DNA of 64,000 bases from assembly GCF_902499115.1 (NCBI RefSeq), contig NZ_CABVPN010000014.1, positions 62,001 through 126,000 of the forward strand, in the 5' to 3' direction. Positions 47,066 to 57,543 of the stretch are shown in pieces. The notes under the pieces were generated by a model. The model saw only the letters and a program-made list of their open reading frames with translations. It made no database searches and was not told the DNA's origin. The stretch's first letter is position 1. Every line of letters starts with the position of its first letter. The position numbers and the translations under genes are program-made. The stretch comes from Burkholderia diffusa (GTDB lineage: Bacteria; Pseudomonadota; Gammaproteobacteria; Burkholderiales; Burkholderiaceae).

Positions 47066-47405
47066 CGAACCCGACGTGCCGCGACCCGCGGCGCCCCGGC
47101 CCGCGGGGTCGCCACGTGAATGCGGCGCGTTTCGATCTTGCGGCTTGCTGCGACTTGCCACTCGACGAGCGGTGCGGCATCAGGTTGAACAATGCGTCGA
47201 GCACTGGCGTCAGCACGTGTTGCAGGCTGCCAGTTACCCAGCCGACATCGAGGCCGTCAAGATCGATCGTGCCCGTCATCGCGCGCGTCACCGGCGACGC
47301 ATCCGGCACCTCCGTCCTGCATGCGTCGCGCGGACGCAAAAAAGCCCGCGCGAGGCGGGCCTTTTGCCGGATCGGCCGCGTTTGGGCGGCCGACAGATTC
47401 GCGCT
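47066..47405. other. Gap between rsmE and the barstar gene
   Basis: No supported gene lies in these 340 bp. A minus-strand frame beginning with ATG at about 47279 has a protein-like start (MTGTIDLDGLDVGWVTGSLQ), but it soon turns Arg/Ser-rich and runs over the end of rsmE on the other strand. I take it as a remnant or chance. The right end holds a terminator. Confidence 0.5.
47338..47365. terminator. Bidirectional intrinsic terminator
   Basis: GCCCGC (47344-47349) pairs with GCGGGC (47355-47360). A six-A run lies on the left and TTTT on the right. It closes rsmE on plus and the ribonuclease-barstar operon on minus. Confidence 0.8.
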
Positions 47406-47969
47406 TTACGCGAACGAATAGAACACGCGGAACGCGACCTTGCGCTCGGCCCAGAATTCGGCGGCTTCGCGGAACACGTCGAGCAGCGTCTCGCGCCCTT
47501 CCTTGTCGAATTTCTGCGCGATCGGCAGCCCTTCCAGGACGATCACGAAACCGGGCTGCGCGCCGGCCTTCGCGACGAGGTCGGTCAGGCAGTCGTACAG
47601 CGCATCGTAGTTCTTCCCGAAATGCTTCGGAAACAGGAACGACGTCGCGATCGTCTCCATCACTTCCTGCTTCGACTGCGCGGCGCCGCAATATGCATAC
47701 AGGAAATGCTGGCCGAGCCGGCTGGCTTCGTCGGCAAGATCCTGCACGCGGAACGCGCGGATCGACTGCACGAGATTGGGTCGCACGGTCGTGAAAAGGC
47801 TCATAGGCTCCTCGTTCGATGAAAGCCCGGGCTCGGCTTCCTGTTGCTCCGGGCCGCCGCCGGCCTGTGCCGCCGCGTGGAGTTGCATCACGCGCTGAAA
47901 CAGATTGCCGTCGCCGGCCGCGAACAGTTCCGCCGCCGCCGTATCGTGCGCGTAGATGGAGTCGCTCAT
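47406..47969 (-). CDS. Barstar-family ribonuclease inhibitor
   Basis: Cytoplasmic protein of about 187 residues. The C-terminal 90 residues match the barstar fold: ETIATSFLFPKHFGKNYDALYDCLTDLV is the barstar core with the conserved FGKNYDAL motif, followed by QPGFVIVLEGL and EFWAERKVAFRVFYS. Ahead of the barstar domain lies an extension of some 55 residues with unknown role. Starts at 47978, 47969 and 47804 are all in frame; the last gives a short barstar-sized protein with GAGGAG nearby. It directly follows the secreted ribonuclease gene by 16 nt, which makes a barnase/barstar-like pair. Confidence 0.85.
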   Translation of the reverse strand: MSDSIYAHDTAAAELFAAGDGNLFQRVMQLHAAAQAGGGPEQQEAEPGLSSNEEPMSLFTTVRPNLVQSIRAFRVQDLADEASRLGQHFLYAYCGAAQSKQEVMETIATSFLFPKHFGKNYDALYDCLTDLVAKAGAQPGFVIVLEGLPIAQKFDKEGRETLLDVFREAAEFWAERKVAFRVFYSFA

Positions 47970-47985
47970 GCCGTTCATCCCGAAG

Positions 47986-48417
47986 TCATTCAACAATACG
48001 TTTAAAACTGTTGTAGTGGTCGTCCGTGTAATAACAGTTGTCGATCCGGCGCAATGGCCCGCCGCAGACGATCCGGCGCGCGCCGCGATTGCGTGCGCGC
48101 GGCGTCGGCACCGTGTACTCGTGGTAGTAGCCGCGCTTCGCCTTCGGCAGGATCCGCTCGCGGTTGCCGAAGACGACGCCGTCTTTCTCGTACGGATAGG
48201 GGCCACCGGCGCCGATCAGGCCAAGCGTGGTCACGGCCTCGCGCGGCAGACGGGCGGTCGGGATCGTATCGACCCCGCCGACGGCCAGGTCGGCCGAAAC
48301 GGCCTGCCGTGCGTAAGCGGCGGAAACCAGACTGCCCGTCGGCGTACCGACGATACCCATCGCGAACATCGCGAAGACGGACGCGAGCGCGCCGTTGCGG
48401 AGCCACTTGCGTGCCAT
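47986..48417 (-). CDS. Secreted guanyl-type ribonuclease (barnase/N1 family)
   Basis: Predicted exported ribonuclease of 143 residues. A basic start (MARKWLRNG) and hydrophobic stretch (about residues 10-35) ending in AYA form a signal peptide. The catalytic domain (about 65-143) has YPYEKDGVVFGNRE, then GYYHEYTVPTP with the general base Glu100, Arg114/Arg115 in RGARRIVCGG and the general acid His134 in CYYTDDHYNSFK. These positions match barnase and RNase Sa. Cys118 and Cys128 may form a disulfide. The barstar gene follows directly, so the pair protects the cell from its own enzyme. Confidence 0.85.
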   Translation of the reverse strand: MARKWLRNGALASVFAMFAMGIVGTPTGSLVSAAYARQAVSADLAVGGVDTIPTARLPREAVTTLGLIGAGGPYPYEKDGVVFGNRERILPKAKRGYYHEYTVPTPRARNRGARRIVCGGPLRRIDNCYYTDDHYNSFKRIVE

Positions 48418-48596
48418 GAACCAGGGTTCCCGCTGTTAAATCAAGTAGTTGACGACCAACCAAAGGCGTTAGCGTAGCGCTATTGTCCGCGCGAATCAAT
48501 GTTCGTTTGGGAATCGAAAGGCTGGCGCCGCCCGGAATCGTGCATTTTTTACCGAAACAAGACTACATATATCTTACATGAGATAAAATACCGGCG

Positions 48597-48734
48597 GCAT
48601 CTCTCGTATGGCAAGACCCTGCCTCCTTGCCACGCTCGCTACCCGGAGTGGAGAGATGCTGCTGCTGCTTGCGGGAAGCGCGTTTGCGCCCTGCCCGACG
48701 GCGTGCCCTTTGCGGGCACGCCTCTTTTTGCTTT
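48597..48734 (+). ncRNA. Candidate small structured RNA with intrinsic terminator
   Basis: This lies in the 379-bp gap (48418-48796) between two minus-strand genes. GCATCTCTC (48597-48605) pairs with GAGAGATGC (48651-48659). Inside lies GGCAAG/CTTGCC (48610-48615 with 48626-48631). A second hairpin uses CGGG..GCGC (48671-48680) with GCGC..CCCG (48685-48696). It closes with GGCGTGCCC/GGGCACGCC (48699-48707 with 48713-48721) and a T-rich tail. A TAAAAT box at 48584-48589 is suitably placed. An ATG frame exists but runs through the terminator, so a coding role is unlikely. I do not recognise a known RNA family. Confidence 0.5.
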
Positions 48735-48796
48735 TGTTTACAATTTCGCCCGGCGCGCGGCACCGGTTCGACCGTTGCCGCGCGGTTCGTTCCGAC

Positions 48797-51097
<2,301 letters not shown>

Positions 51098-51239
51098 GTG
51101 TCTCTTGACGGGCGGATTAGAATAACTGTTCGACGGCATTGTAGCGCCAATCGAAGGCCCCCAGACCGGCGATTCGGGTGCGACAGCCGCGACAAAAATG
51201 TACTGAACGGTGCAGGAACGGCGCCGTTCGCTGCGTACA

Positions 51240-52274
51240 ATGCCGTTCCCTTCACCGCTTCCGGGTCCGTCCGCCGTGCCAGCCGCCCTGTCCGAGTTTT
51301 CGCTGATCGATCGCTTCTTCGCGCGCCGCGCGGCCCGGGGGACGCGTGCGTCGACGCTCGGTATCGGCGACGATTGCGCGCTGATCGCCCCTCGATCCGG
51401 CAAATTGCTGGCCATTTCGACGGACATGCTGGTCGAAGGCCGCCATTTCTTCCCCGATGTCGCGCCCGACGCGCTCGGCCACAAGACGCTTGCGGTCAAC
51501 CTGTCGGATCTCGCGGCGATGGGTGCCGAGCCGCGCGCGTTCACGCTCGCGTGCGCACTGCCGCGCGCGGACGCGGCGTGGCTCGAGGCGTTCAGCAACG
51601 GGTTGTTCGCGCTTGCCGAGCGGTTCGGCTGCGAACTGATCGGCGGCGACACGACGAGCGGGCCGCTGAACCTGTGCGTGACCGTGTTCGGCGAAGTCTC
51701 GCCGGACGCGGCGTTGCGGCGCGATGCCGCGCGTGACGGCGACGACGTCTGGGTGTCCGGCACGCTCGGCGACGCCCGTGCTGGGCTCGGACTCGCGCGC
51801 GGCGAATGGACCGCCGGCGCGGACGAAGCCGCCGTGTTCCGGCAGGCGCTCGAGCGTCCCGAGCCGCGCATCGCGCTCGGGCTTGCGCTCGCGGGCGTCG
51901 CACATGCGGCGCTCGACATCTCGGACGGCCTCGCCGGCGACTTGCAGCACATCCTGACCCGCTCGAACGTGCGCGCCGAGATCGACGCCGACGCGGTGCC
52001 GCGCTCGGCCGCGCTCACGACGCTGCCGCCCGACGTGCAGCGACGCTGCATGCTCGCCGGCGGCGACGACTACGAGCTGTGCTTCACCGCGCCGGCCGCG
52101 GCCCGCGCGACGATCGAGGCAGCGGGCGCGAGTGCCGGCGTCCGGGTGACGCGAGTCGGTACAATACGCGCGTTGTCCTCGCCGTCGGAGCAGCCCGCGA
52201 TCGCGTGGCGCGACGCCGCCGGCGCCCCCCTGACTCTCACGTTGCACGGTTTCGACCACTTCCATGCAGACTGA
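51240..52274 (+). CDS. thiL: Thiamine-monophosphate kinase
   Basis: Enzyme of about 344 residues that phosphorylates thiamine phosphate to thiamine diphosphate, the cofactor of transketolase. LSEFSLIDRFF, the LGIGDDCALI motif, STDMLVEGRHF, the NLSDLAAMGAEP segment and AGGDDYELCF are ThiL hallmarks. The start is uncertain: ATG at 51240 gives about 12 more residues than a GTG at 51276, and most homologues begin near the SEF motif. Its end overlaps pgpA by 11 nt. Confidence 0.92.
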   Translation: MPFPSPLPGPSAVPAALSEFSLIDRFFARRAARGTRASTLGIGDDCALIAPRSGKLLAISTDMLVEGRHFFPDVAPDALGHKTLAVNLSDLAAMGAEPRAFTLACALPRADAAWLEAFSNGLFALAERFGCELIGGDTTSGPLNLCVTVFGEVSPDAALRRDAARDGDDVWVSGTLGDARAGLGLARGEWTAGADEAAVFRQALERPEPRIALGLALAGVAHAALDISDGLAGDLQHILTRSNVRAEIDADAVPRSAALTTLPPDVQRRCMLAGGDDYELCFTAPAAARATIEAAGASAGVRVTRVGTIRALSSPSEQPAIAWRDAAGAPLTLTLHGFDHFHAD

Positions 52275-52806
52275 CCCGACCGGGCAATCCGCGGCCGCGC
52301 CCGGCGCCGCCCGGAACGTGCCGCAGCGCGCCACGGCGCGCTTCATGCTGTCGCACCCGGTGCACATCGTGTCGCTCGGCTTCGGCAGCGGGCTCGCGCC
52401 GTTCATGCCCGGCACGTTCGGCTCGCTGTTCGGCTGGCTCACGTTCGTGGTGCTCAATCGCTACCTGACGGTGCCCGAATGGTGGGCGCTGATCGCGGTC
52501 GGTTTCGCGGCGGGCACGTGGATCACCGGTTTCACCGCACGAAAGATGGGCACGTCCGATCCGGGCGCCGTCGTCTGGGACGAAATCGTCGCGATCTGGC
52601 TCGTGATGCTGTTCGTCACGCCCGCGACCTTCATCGGCCAGTTGTGGGCGTTCGTCGTGTTCCGCTTCTTCGACATGCTCAAGCCGCCGCCGATCCGCTA
52701 TTTCGACCGTCGCGTGAAAGGCGGGCTCGGCATCATGGTCGACGACCTGATCGCCGCGTTCATGACGCTGCTCGTGATCGCCGCCTGGCGCTCCGTCGTC
52801 GGCTGA
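52264..52806 (+). CDS. pgpA: Phosphatidylglycerophosphatase A
   Basis: Inner-membrane lipid phosphatase of 180 residues that makes phosphatidylglycerol from its phosphate. GFGSGLAPFMPGTFGSLFGWL at the N-terminus, the DPGAVVWDEIVAIWLVML segment and RFFDMLKPPPIRYFDRR are family signatures, with three or four membrane helices. The gene overlaps the thiL end by 11 nt, the common thiL-pgpA arrangement. Confidence 0.93.
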   Translation: MQTDPTGQSAAAPGAARNVPQRATARFMLSHPVHIVSLGFGSGLAPFMPGTFGSLFGWLTFVVLNRYLTVPEWWALIAVGFAAGTWITGFTARKMGTSDPGAVVWDEIVAIWLVMLFVTPATFIGQLWAFVVFRFFDMLKPPPIRYFDRRVKGGLGIMVDDLIAAFMTLLVIAAWRSVVG

Positions 52807-52837
52807 CCGATTTCCCGACTCCCCGTTCCCGACGCGC

Positions 52838-53338
52838 ATGCCAACCGATTCCGTCGTCCATCAGCTTGCGATCCGCGCAGGCAACAAGCTGCGTGACGAG
52901 CACCTGTCGCTCGCCACCGCCGAATCCTGCACGGGCGGCATGATCGCCGCCGCGATCACCGACATCTCCGGCAGCAGCCAGTGGTTCGAGCGCGGCTTCG
53001 TCACCTACTCGAACCAGGCGAAGATCGACATGATCGGCGTTCCACCCGACCTGATCGAGAAACACGGCGCCGTCAGCGAGCCGGTCGCACGCGCGATGGC
53101 CGAAGGTGCGCTGCGCAACAGCCGCGCGCAGGTCGCGCTGTCCGTCACCGGCATCGCCGGTCCCGCCGGCGGCAGCGAGAAGAAGCCGGTCGGCACCGTG
53201 TCGTTCGCATGGAGCAACCGGCTGCATACCGACGTCGAGACCCTCGTGTTCAAGGGCGACCGCGAGCAGATCCGCGCGCAGGCCGCCGCGCATGCGCTGC
53301 GCGGGCTGCTGAAGCTGCTCGACGAGCGCGAAGGCTGA
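52838..53338 (+). CDS. pncC: Nicotinamide-nucleotide amidohydrolase (CinA C-domain)
   Basis: Stand-alone CinA-like deamidase of 166 residues that converts nicotinamide mononucleotide to nicotinate mononucleotide in NAD recycling. The catalytic Ser is in LATAESCTGGMIAA; SQWFERGFVTYSNQAK and SVTGIAGPAGGSEKKPVGTV follow. It is third in thiL-pgpA-pncC after 31 nt. The MocF-like N-terminal domain of full CinA is absent, as in E. coli PncC. Confidence 0.9.
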   Translation: MPTDSVVHQLAIRAGNKLRDEHLSLATAESCTGGMIAAAITDISGSSQWFERGFVTYSNQAKIDMIGVPPDLIEKHGAVSEPVARAMAEGALRNSRAQVALSVTGIAGPAGGSEKKPVGTVSFAWSNRLHTDVETLVFKGDREQIRAQAAAHALRGLLKLLDEREG

Positions 53339-53552
53339 TTCGCCGGCGCAGCGGCAGGGGCGGCCGCCCCTGCCCGCCGACTGAATTGCGTCGGGCTTCA
53401 CGACGATCCAGTTCTTGTGCGCCGTGGCCGGCAGGCCGAGCGCCTTCTGCCGCGCAGGCATGCGGTGCGCAAGCGACGGGAAAGTTGTTCGCGTGCGCCA
53501 GGATGGCAGACACGCGAAGCAGGCGCGCGGCCCGCGGATGCGGGCTCGGCGG

Positions 53553-53578
53553 TGAAAGGCCGCCCGGGCGGGCGGCCT
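53553..53578 (-). terminator. Probable terminator downstream of pyrF
   Basis: AGGCCGCC (53557-53564) pairs with GGCGGCCT (53571-53578). On minus it is followed only by a short TTTC, so termination is probable but weak. The gap before it (53339-53552) holds no supported gene. Confidence 0.5.
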
Positions 53579-53594
53579 GCGTTTCAGCGCTATT

Positions 53595-54422
53595 TCAGCG
53601 ATGCGCGTTGATCGTATCGCGCGTCTTCTGCGCGGCGAGCGCGGCGGCTTCGGCGAAATCCTCACCCTTGCTCGCGTACAGGATCGCGCGCGACGAGTTG
53701 ATCATCATCCCGGTGCCGTCGGCGGTGCGGCCCGCGTTGACGGTCGCCTGCACGTCGCCGCCCTGTGCGCCGATGCCGGGGATCAGGAGCGGCATGTCGC
53801 CGACGATCCCGCGCACGATCTCGATTTCCTTCGGGAACGTCGCACCGACCACGAGGCCGAGCTGGCCGTTCTTCGCATTCCACTTGTTCGCCGCGAGGTC
53901 GGCCACGACCTGGTACAGCGGCCGGCCGTTGGTGTCGAGGAACTGCAGGTCCGACCCGCCCGGGTTGGACGTGCGGCACAGCACGATCACGCCCTTGCCT
54001 TCATGCTCGAAGTACGGCTCCACCGAGTCGTAGCCCATGTACGGGTTCACCGTGACCGCGTCCGCGCGATAGCGCTCGAACGCCTCGCGCGCGTACTGCT
54101 CGGCCGTGCTGCCGATGTCGCCGCGCTTCGCGTCGAGGATCACGGGCAGCCCCGGATGCTGGAGGTGGATGTGCGCGATCAGGCGCTCGAGCTGATCTTC
54201 CGCGCGATGCGCGGCAAAGTACGCGATCTGCGGCTTGAACGCACTCGCGTATTCAGCGGTCGCGTCGACGATCTGCCGGCAGAATTCGAAGATCGCGTCG
54301 GGCTGGCCGTCGAACTGCACGGGAAAGCGCGACGGCTCGGGGTCGAGGCCGACGCACAGCAGCGAATTCGTGCGCTGCCACGCGGCGCGCAGCGATTCGA
54401 TGAAAGTAAGCGGGGAAGACAT
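53595..54422 (-). CDS. pyrF: Orotidine 5'-phosphate decarboxylase (type 2)
   Basis: Last enzyme of UMP synthesis, 275 residues. LCVGLDPEPSRFP at the N-terminus and the active site LPVILDAKRGDIGSTAEQYA (catalytic Lys) identify the subfamily 2 enzyme. NPYMGYDSVEPYFEHEGKGVIVLCRTSNPG and the LLIPGIGAQGGD phosphate site are present. The ATG at 54422 begins MSSPLTFIESLRAAW. It lies next to, but is probably not co-transcribed with, the sugar cluster. Confidence 0.95.
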   Translation of the reverse strand: MSSPLTFIESLRAAWQRTNSLLCVGLDPEPSRFPVQFDGQPDAIFEFCRQIVDATAEYASAFKPQIAYFAAHRAEDQLERLIAHIHLQHPGLPVILDAKRGDIGSTAEQYAREAFERYRADAVTVNPYMGYDSVEPYFEHEGKGVIVLCRTSNPGGSDLQFLDTNGRPLYQVVADLAANKWNAKNGQLGLVVGATFPKEIEIVRGIVGDMPLLIPGIGAQGGDVQATVNAGRTADGTGMMINSSRAILYASKGEDFAEAAALAAQKTRDTINAHR

Positions 54423-54461
54423 GGCGGATACTCGCGGCAAACCGTTGGTAGACCGCGTATT

Positions 54462-55523
54462 TTACCCGCGTCGCCGGCGTCCTTCGCGCGCGGCGGCGTC
54501 GATGCGCGCATCGGACCGCTCGACGGTGAATGCGAAACGCCGCGTGAGCCGCTCGCCCGGCGCGAGCAGCGTCATCCCGTGCGCGGCCGCGCCGCCCGGC
54601 AGGTTCACCGCATTGATCGGATGATCGACCGGCTCGAAGCAGAAAAAATGCTCGCCGGGCGGCGTATAGAGCACGTACGCATCGGCGTCGGCCGCGATCG
54701 TCAACAACAGCCCGCGGCGCGGCCAGCTCACCGTCGCGTGGCCGCCCCAGCCGGTGAACGCATGATTGACGAGCGTCGCCGGCAACGGATATGCGACGCC
54801 GAACTGCCAGGCCGGCGGCACGCTCACGTGCCGCACCGGCAGGAAATCCGTACCCGACAGCCACAGGCCGCCCGCGGCCGCGGCCAGCTCGGTCGCGTCG
54901 TCGCGCACGAGGAACGGATGCATGCCGAGCCCGAACGGCAGCCGTGCACGCCCCACGTTTTCGATCGTCAGCGCGATCGACAGCGTCGTATCGTCGAGCG
55001 CGAACGACTGGATCGCGCGAAACGCGTACGGCGCGCCGCTCGCGCGATCGAGCGACAGCTGCAGCGTCGTGTCGGTTGCGTCATCCACCTGCCACGGCGC
55101 GAGCCAGCCGTCGCCGTGAATCGGCAATGGTTCGTCGCGGCGGTTGCGCGGCACCGCGACGCTGCGCCCGTCGCATTCGAAACGGCCGTTGCCGATCCGG
55201 TTCGAGTACGGCAGCAGCGGATAGCAGGCGAGCGCGTTCGGATCCGTCGCCGTTTCCGGGTGCTCGCAACGCCGGAACACCGGCACCAGCGCGCCGTGAT
55301 CGCCGCGCCAGTCGAAGCGCGCGATGCCGCCGCCCAGATGCGGCAGCACGTCGAGCCGCAGCGCCGCATTCGACAGCGTGACGACCGCCGCATGCGCGGT
55401 GCCGACGCCCTGCGCGAACGCGGCGGTCTGCGGGCCGGCGCTGACGGGCTGCGCGGCGGCAGCCAGGCGCGCGCGGCGCGACTGGCTCGTGGACGACGAT
55501 GCGCGCGAGGACGTGGCGGTCAT
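54462..55523 (-). CDS. Aldose 1-epimerase
   Basis: Galactose mutarotase-like protein of 353 residues. After a Ser/Ala-rich N-terminal stretch of about 45 residues comes the beta-sandwich domain with ACYPLLPYSNRIGNGRFEC, PIHGDGWLAPW (catalytic His) and GLGMHPFLV. VLYTPPGEHFFCFEPVDHPINAVN includes the catalytic Glu. AAAGGAGCTCACC precedes the ATG. It equilibrates sugar anomers, which suits the dehydrogenase just upstream, which would use one anomer only. Last gene of the sugar operon. Confidence 0.88.
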   Translation of the reverse strand: MTATSSRASSSTSQSRRARLAAAAQPVSAGPQTAAFAQGVGTAHAAVVTLSNAALRLDVLPHLGGGIARFDWRGDHGALVPVFRRCEHPETATDPNALACYPLLPYSNRIGNGRFECDGRSVAVPRNRRDEPLPIHGDGWLAPWQVDDATDTTLQLSLDRASGAPYAFRAIQSFALDDTTLSIALTIENVGRARLPFGLGMHPFLVRDDATELAAAAGGLWLSGTDFLPVRHVSVPPAWQFGVAYPLPATLVNHAFTGWGGHATVSWPRRGLLLTIAADADAYVLYTPPGEHFFCFEPVDHPINAVNLPGGAAAHGMTLLAPGERLTRRFAFTVERSDARIDAAAREGRRRRG

Positions 55524-55597
55524 GGTGAGCTCCTTTCCTTCGTCGATGAAGTGATACGGGTCGTCGCGCGGTGCCGCGCGAATTCGAACATCGGCAA

Positions 55598-56413
55598 TCA
55601 GGCCCAGCCGCCGTCGACCACCACGTCCTGCGCGGTGATCATCCGGCTGTCGTCGGCCGCGAGAAACAGCGCCATGCGCGCGAGATCGTCCGGCAGCAGC
55701 TCGGCGTCGATGCACTGGCCGGCCTTGATCGCCGCACGGCCCGCGTCGTCGAGCCAGAGCTTGCGCTGCTTGTCGGTCATCACCCAGCCGGGCACCAACG
55801 AATTCACGCGGATTCCGAACGAGCCGAGATCGCGCGCGAGCCCGCGCGTGAGGCCCTGCACGGCCGCCTTCGCCATCACGTAGACGGGGTAGCCGCCGTT
55901 CTTCAGCATCCAGCTGATCGAACCGAGATTGATGATCGCGCCGCCGCCGCGCTGCTTCATGTCGTCGATCACCGCCTGCGCGGCGAAGAACTGATGGCGC
56001 AGATTCACCGCGATGCCCGCGTCGAACGACTCGGGCGTCACGTCGCCGATCGCGTGGCGCGTGTCGTTCGCCGCGTTGTTCACGAGCACGGCGATCGCGC
56101 CGATGCGCGCGCGGATCGCGTCGATCGCATGGCGCAGCGCGTCGATGTCGGTCAGGTCGCACGGGATGAACAGCGGCGCGTGGTGCACGTCCGGCGCCTG
56201 CGCGAGGGTTTCCGCGAGCGCCTGGCCCGCGTGCGCGTCGAGATCGACGAACGCCACGCGCGCGCCCTGCCGCGCGAAGTGCTCGACGAACGCCGCGCCG
56301 ATCCCGGTCGCGCCGCCGGTGATCAGCACCGCGCGATCCTCGAGGCTCGGGTAGCGCGCATAGCGTGCGTCGCTCGCGGCGCGCGAATCCTGCGCGGAAG
56401 TTTCGATGGTCAT
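55598..56413 (-). CDS. Sugar 1-dehydrogenase, SDR family (XylB/arabinose-galactose type)
   Basis: Short-chain dehydrogenase of 271 residues. The N-terminal YPSLEDRAVLITGGATGIGAAFVEHFARQGA, the INVNLRHQ-like segment, NLGSISWMLKNGGYPVYVMAKAAVQG (Ser, Tyr, Lys) and the closing VVVDGGWA closely follow the pattern of Caulobacter D-xylose 1-dehydrogenase and related aldose dehydrogenases. Its partners AraFGH and aldose epimerase point to L-arabinose or D-galactose as substrate. GGAG lies 9 nt before the ATG. Specificity is inferred. Confidence 0.82.
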   Translation of the reverse strand: MTIETSAQDSRAASDARYARYPSLEDRAVLITGGATGIGAAFVEHFARQGARVAFVDLDAHAGQALAETLAQAPDVHHAPLFIPCDLTDIDALRHAIDAIRARIGAIAVLVNNAANDTRHAIGDVTPESFDAGIAVNLRHQFFAAQAVIDDMKQRGGGAIINLGSISWMLKNGGYPVYVMAKAAVQGLTRGLARDLGSFGIRVNSLVPGWVMTDKQRKLWLDDAGRAAIKAGQCIDAELLPDDLARMALFLAADDSRMITAQDVVVDGGWA

Positions 56414-56436
56414 GCGAATCGTCTCCGTGGAATCGG

Positions 56437-57453
56437 TCAGTCGCGTACGCCGCGGTTCTTCAGCTGGTCGAGCAGCACGGCCGCGAGCAGGATCGCGCCG
56501 CGCACCAGGTACTGATAGAACGCGTCGATGTTCAGCAGGTTCATCACGTTCTCGACGGTGCCCATGATCAGCACGCCGATCACGACGCCCGAGATCGTCG
56601 CGCGGCCGCCCATCAGCGACACGCCGCCGAGCACGCACGCGGAGATCACGTTCAGCTCGAAGCCCTGCGCCGCGTTCGGCTGGCCCGACGTAATGCGCGA
56701 TGCGAGGATCACGCCGGCGAGCGCCGTCACCGCGCCCTGGATCAGGAAGATGTAGACGCGCGTGCGTTCGACGTTGATCCCCGCGAGGCGCGACGCCTCG
56801 GGGTTGCCGCCGATCGCGAGCGTGTTGCGGCCGTACACGGTCTGGTTCAGCAGCACGCCGAACACGATGAAGCACATGAGCGTGACCCAGATCGGCAGCG
56901 ATACGCCGAAGAGCGACAGCCCGCCGAGCGCGATGAACGTATCCGACGACACGCCGACCGCCTGCCCCTTCGACACGATGAAGCCGAGCCCGCGCACGAT
57001 TTCCATCGTCGCGAGCGTCGTGATCAGCGCGTTGATGCGCAGGTACGCGATCACCGCGCCGTTCACGAAGCCGATCGCCGCCCCGGCCGCGACCGCCGCG
57101 ACGATCGCGACGAACGTGTTGTCGGTCGCATTCAGCACCATCGCGCACAGCACGCCCGAGAACGCGACGGTCGAGCCGATCGACAGGTCGAAGTCGCGCG
57201 AGGCCAGACAGAACATCATCGTGCACGCGACCATCCCGATCTGCGAGATCGACAGCGCGAGGCCGAGCATGTTGTCGATCGAGAAGAAGTGATCGACCGT
57301 CAGCGACATCGTCACGAACATCACCGCGAAGATCGCGATCAGGCTGTATTCGGTGAGGTGCTGCCACCACTTCTGGCGGTCGCTCTGTTGTGGAACCAGC
57401 GCGTCGGCCGACGGCTTCACGGCTGCGCTGGCGAGGTTTTCCCTGACTTGCAT
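56437..57453 (-). CDS. araH: L-arabinose ABC transporter permease
   Basis: Inner-membrane permease of 338 residues. SQIGMVACTMMFCLASRDFDLSIGSTVAF, INALITTLATMEIVRGLGFIVSKGQAVGV and GRNTLAIGGNPEASRLAGINV match AraH of E. coli almost throughout, and VISACVLGGVSLMGGRATISGVVIGVLIMGTVENVMNLLNI is also conserved. It lies downstream of araG. Confidence 0.92.
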   Translation of the reverse strand: MQVRENLASAAVKPSADALVPQQSDRQKWWQHLTEYSLIAIFAVMFVTMSLTVDHFFSIDNMLGLALSISQIGMVACTMMFCLASRDFDLSIGSTVAFSGVLCAMVLNATDNTFVAIVAAVAAGAAIGFVNGAVIAYLRINALITTLATMEIVRGLGFIVSKGQAVGVSSDTFIALGGLSLFGVSLPIWVTLMCFIVFGVLLNQTVYGRNTLAIGGNPEASRLAGINVERTRVYIFLIQGAVTALAGVILASRITSGQPNAAQGFELNVISACVLGGVSLMGGRATISGVVIGVLIMGTVENVMNLLNIDAFYQYLVRGAILLAAVLLDQLKNRGVRD

Positions 57454-57543
57454 GATTGTGTCTCCTGCTCCTGCGTCGCGCGGCCCGCGCCGCGCTTGAT
57501 CGATTCGAATGTCGTGCGTCGCCCGAGGCGACCTGAAACCGCG

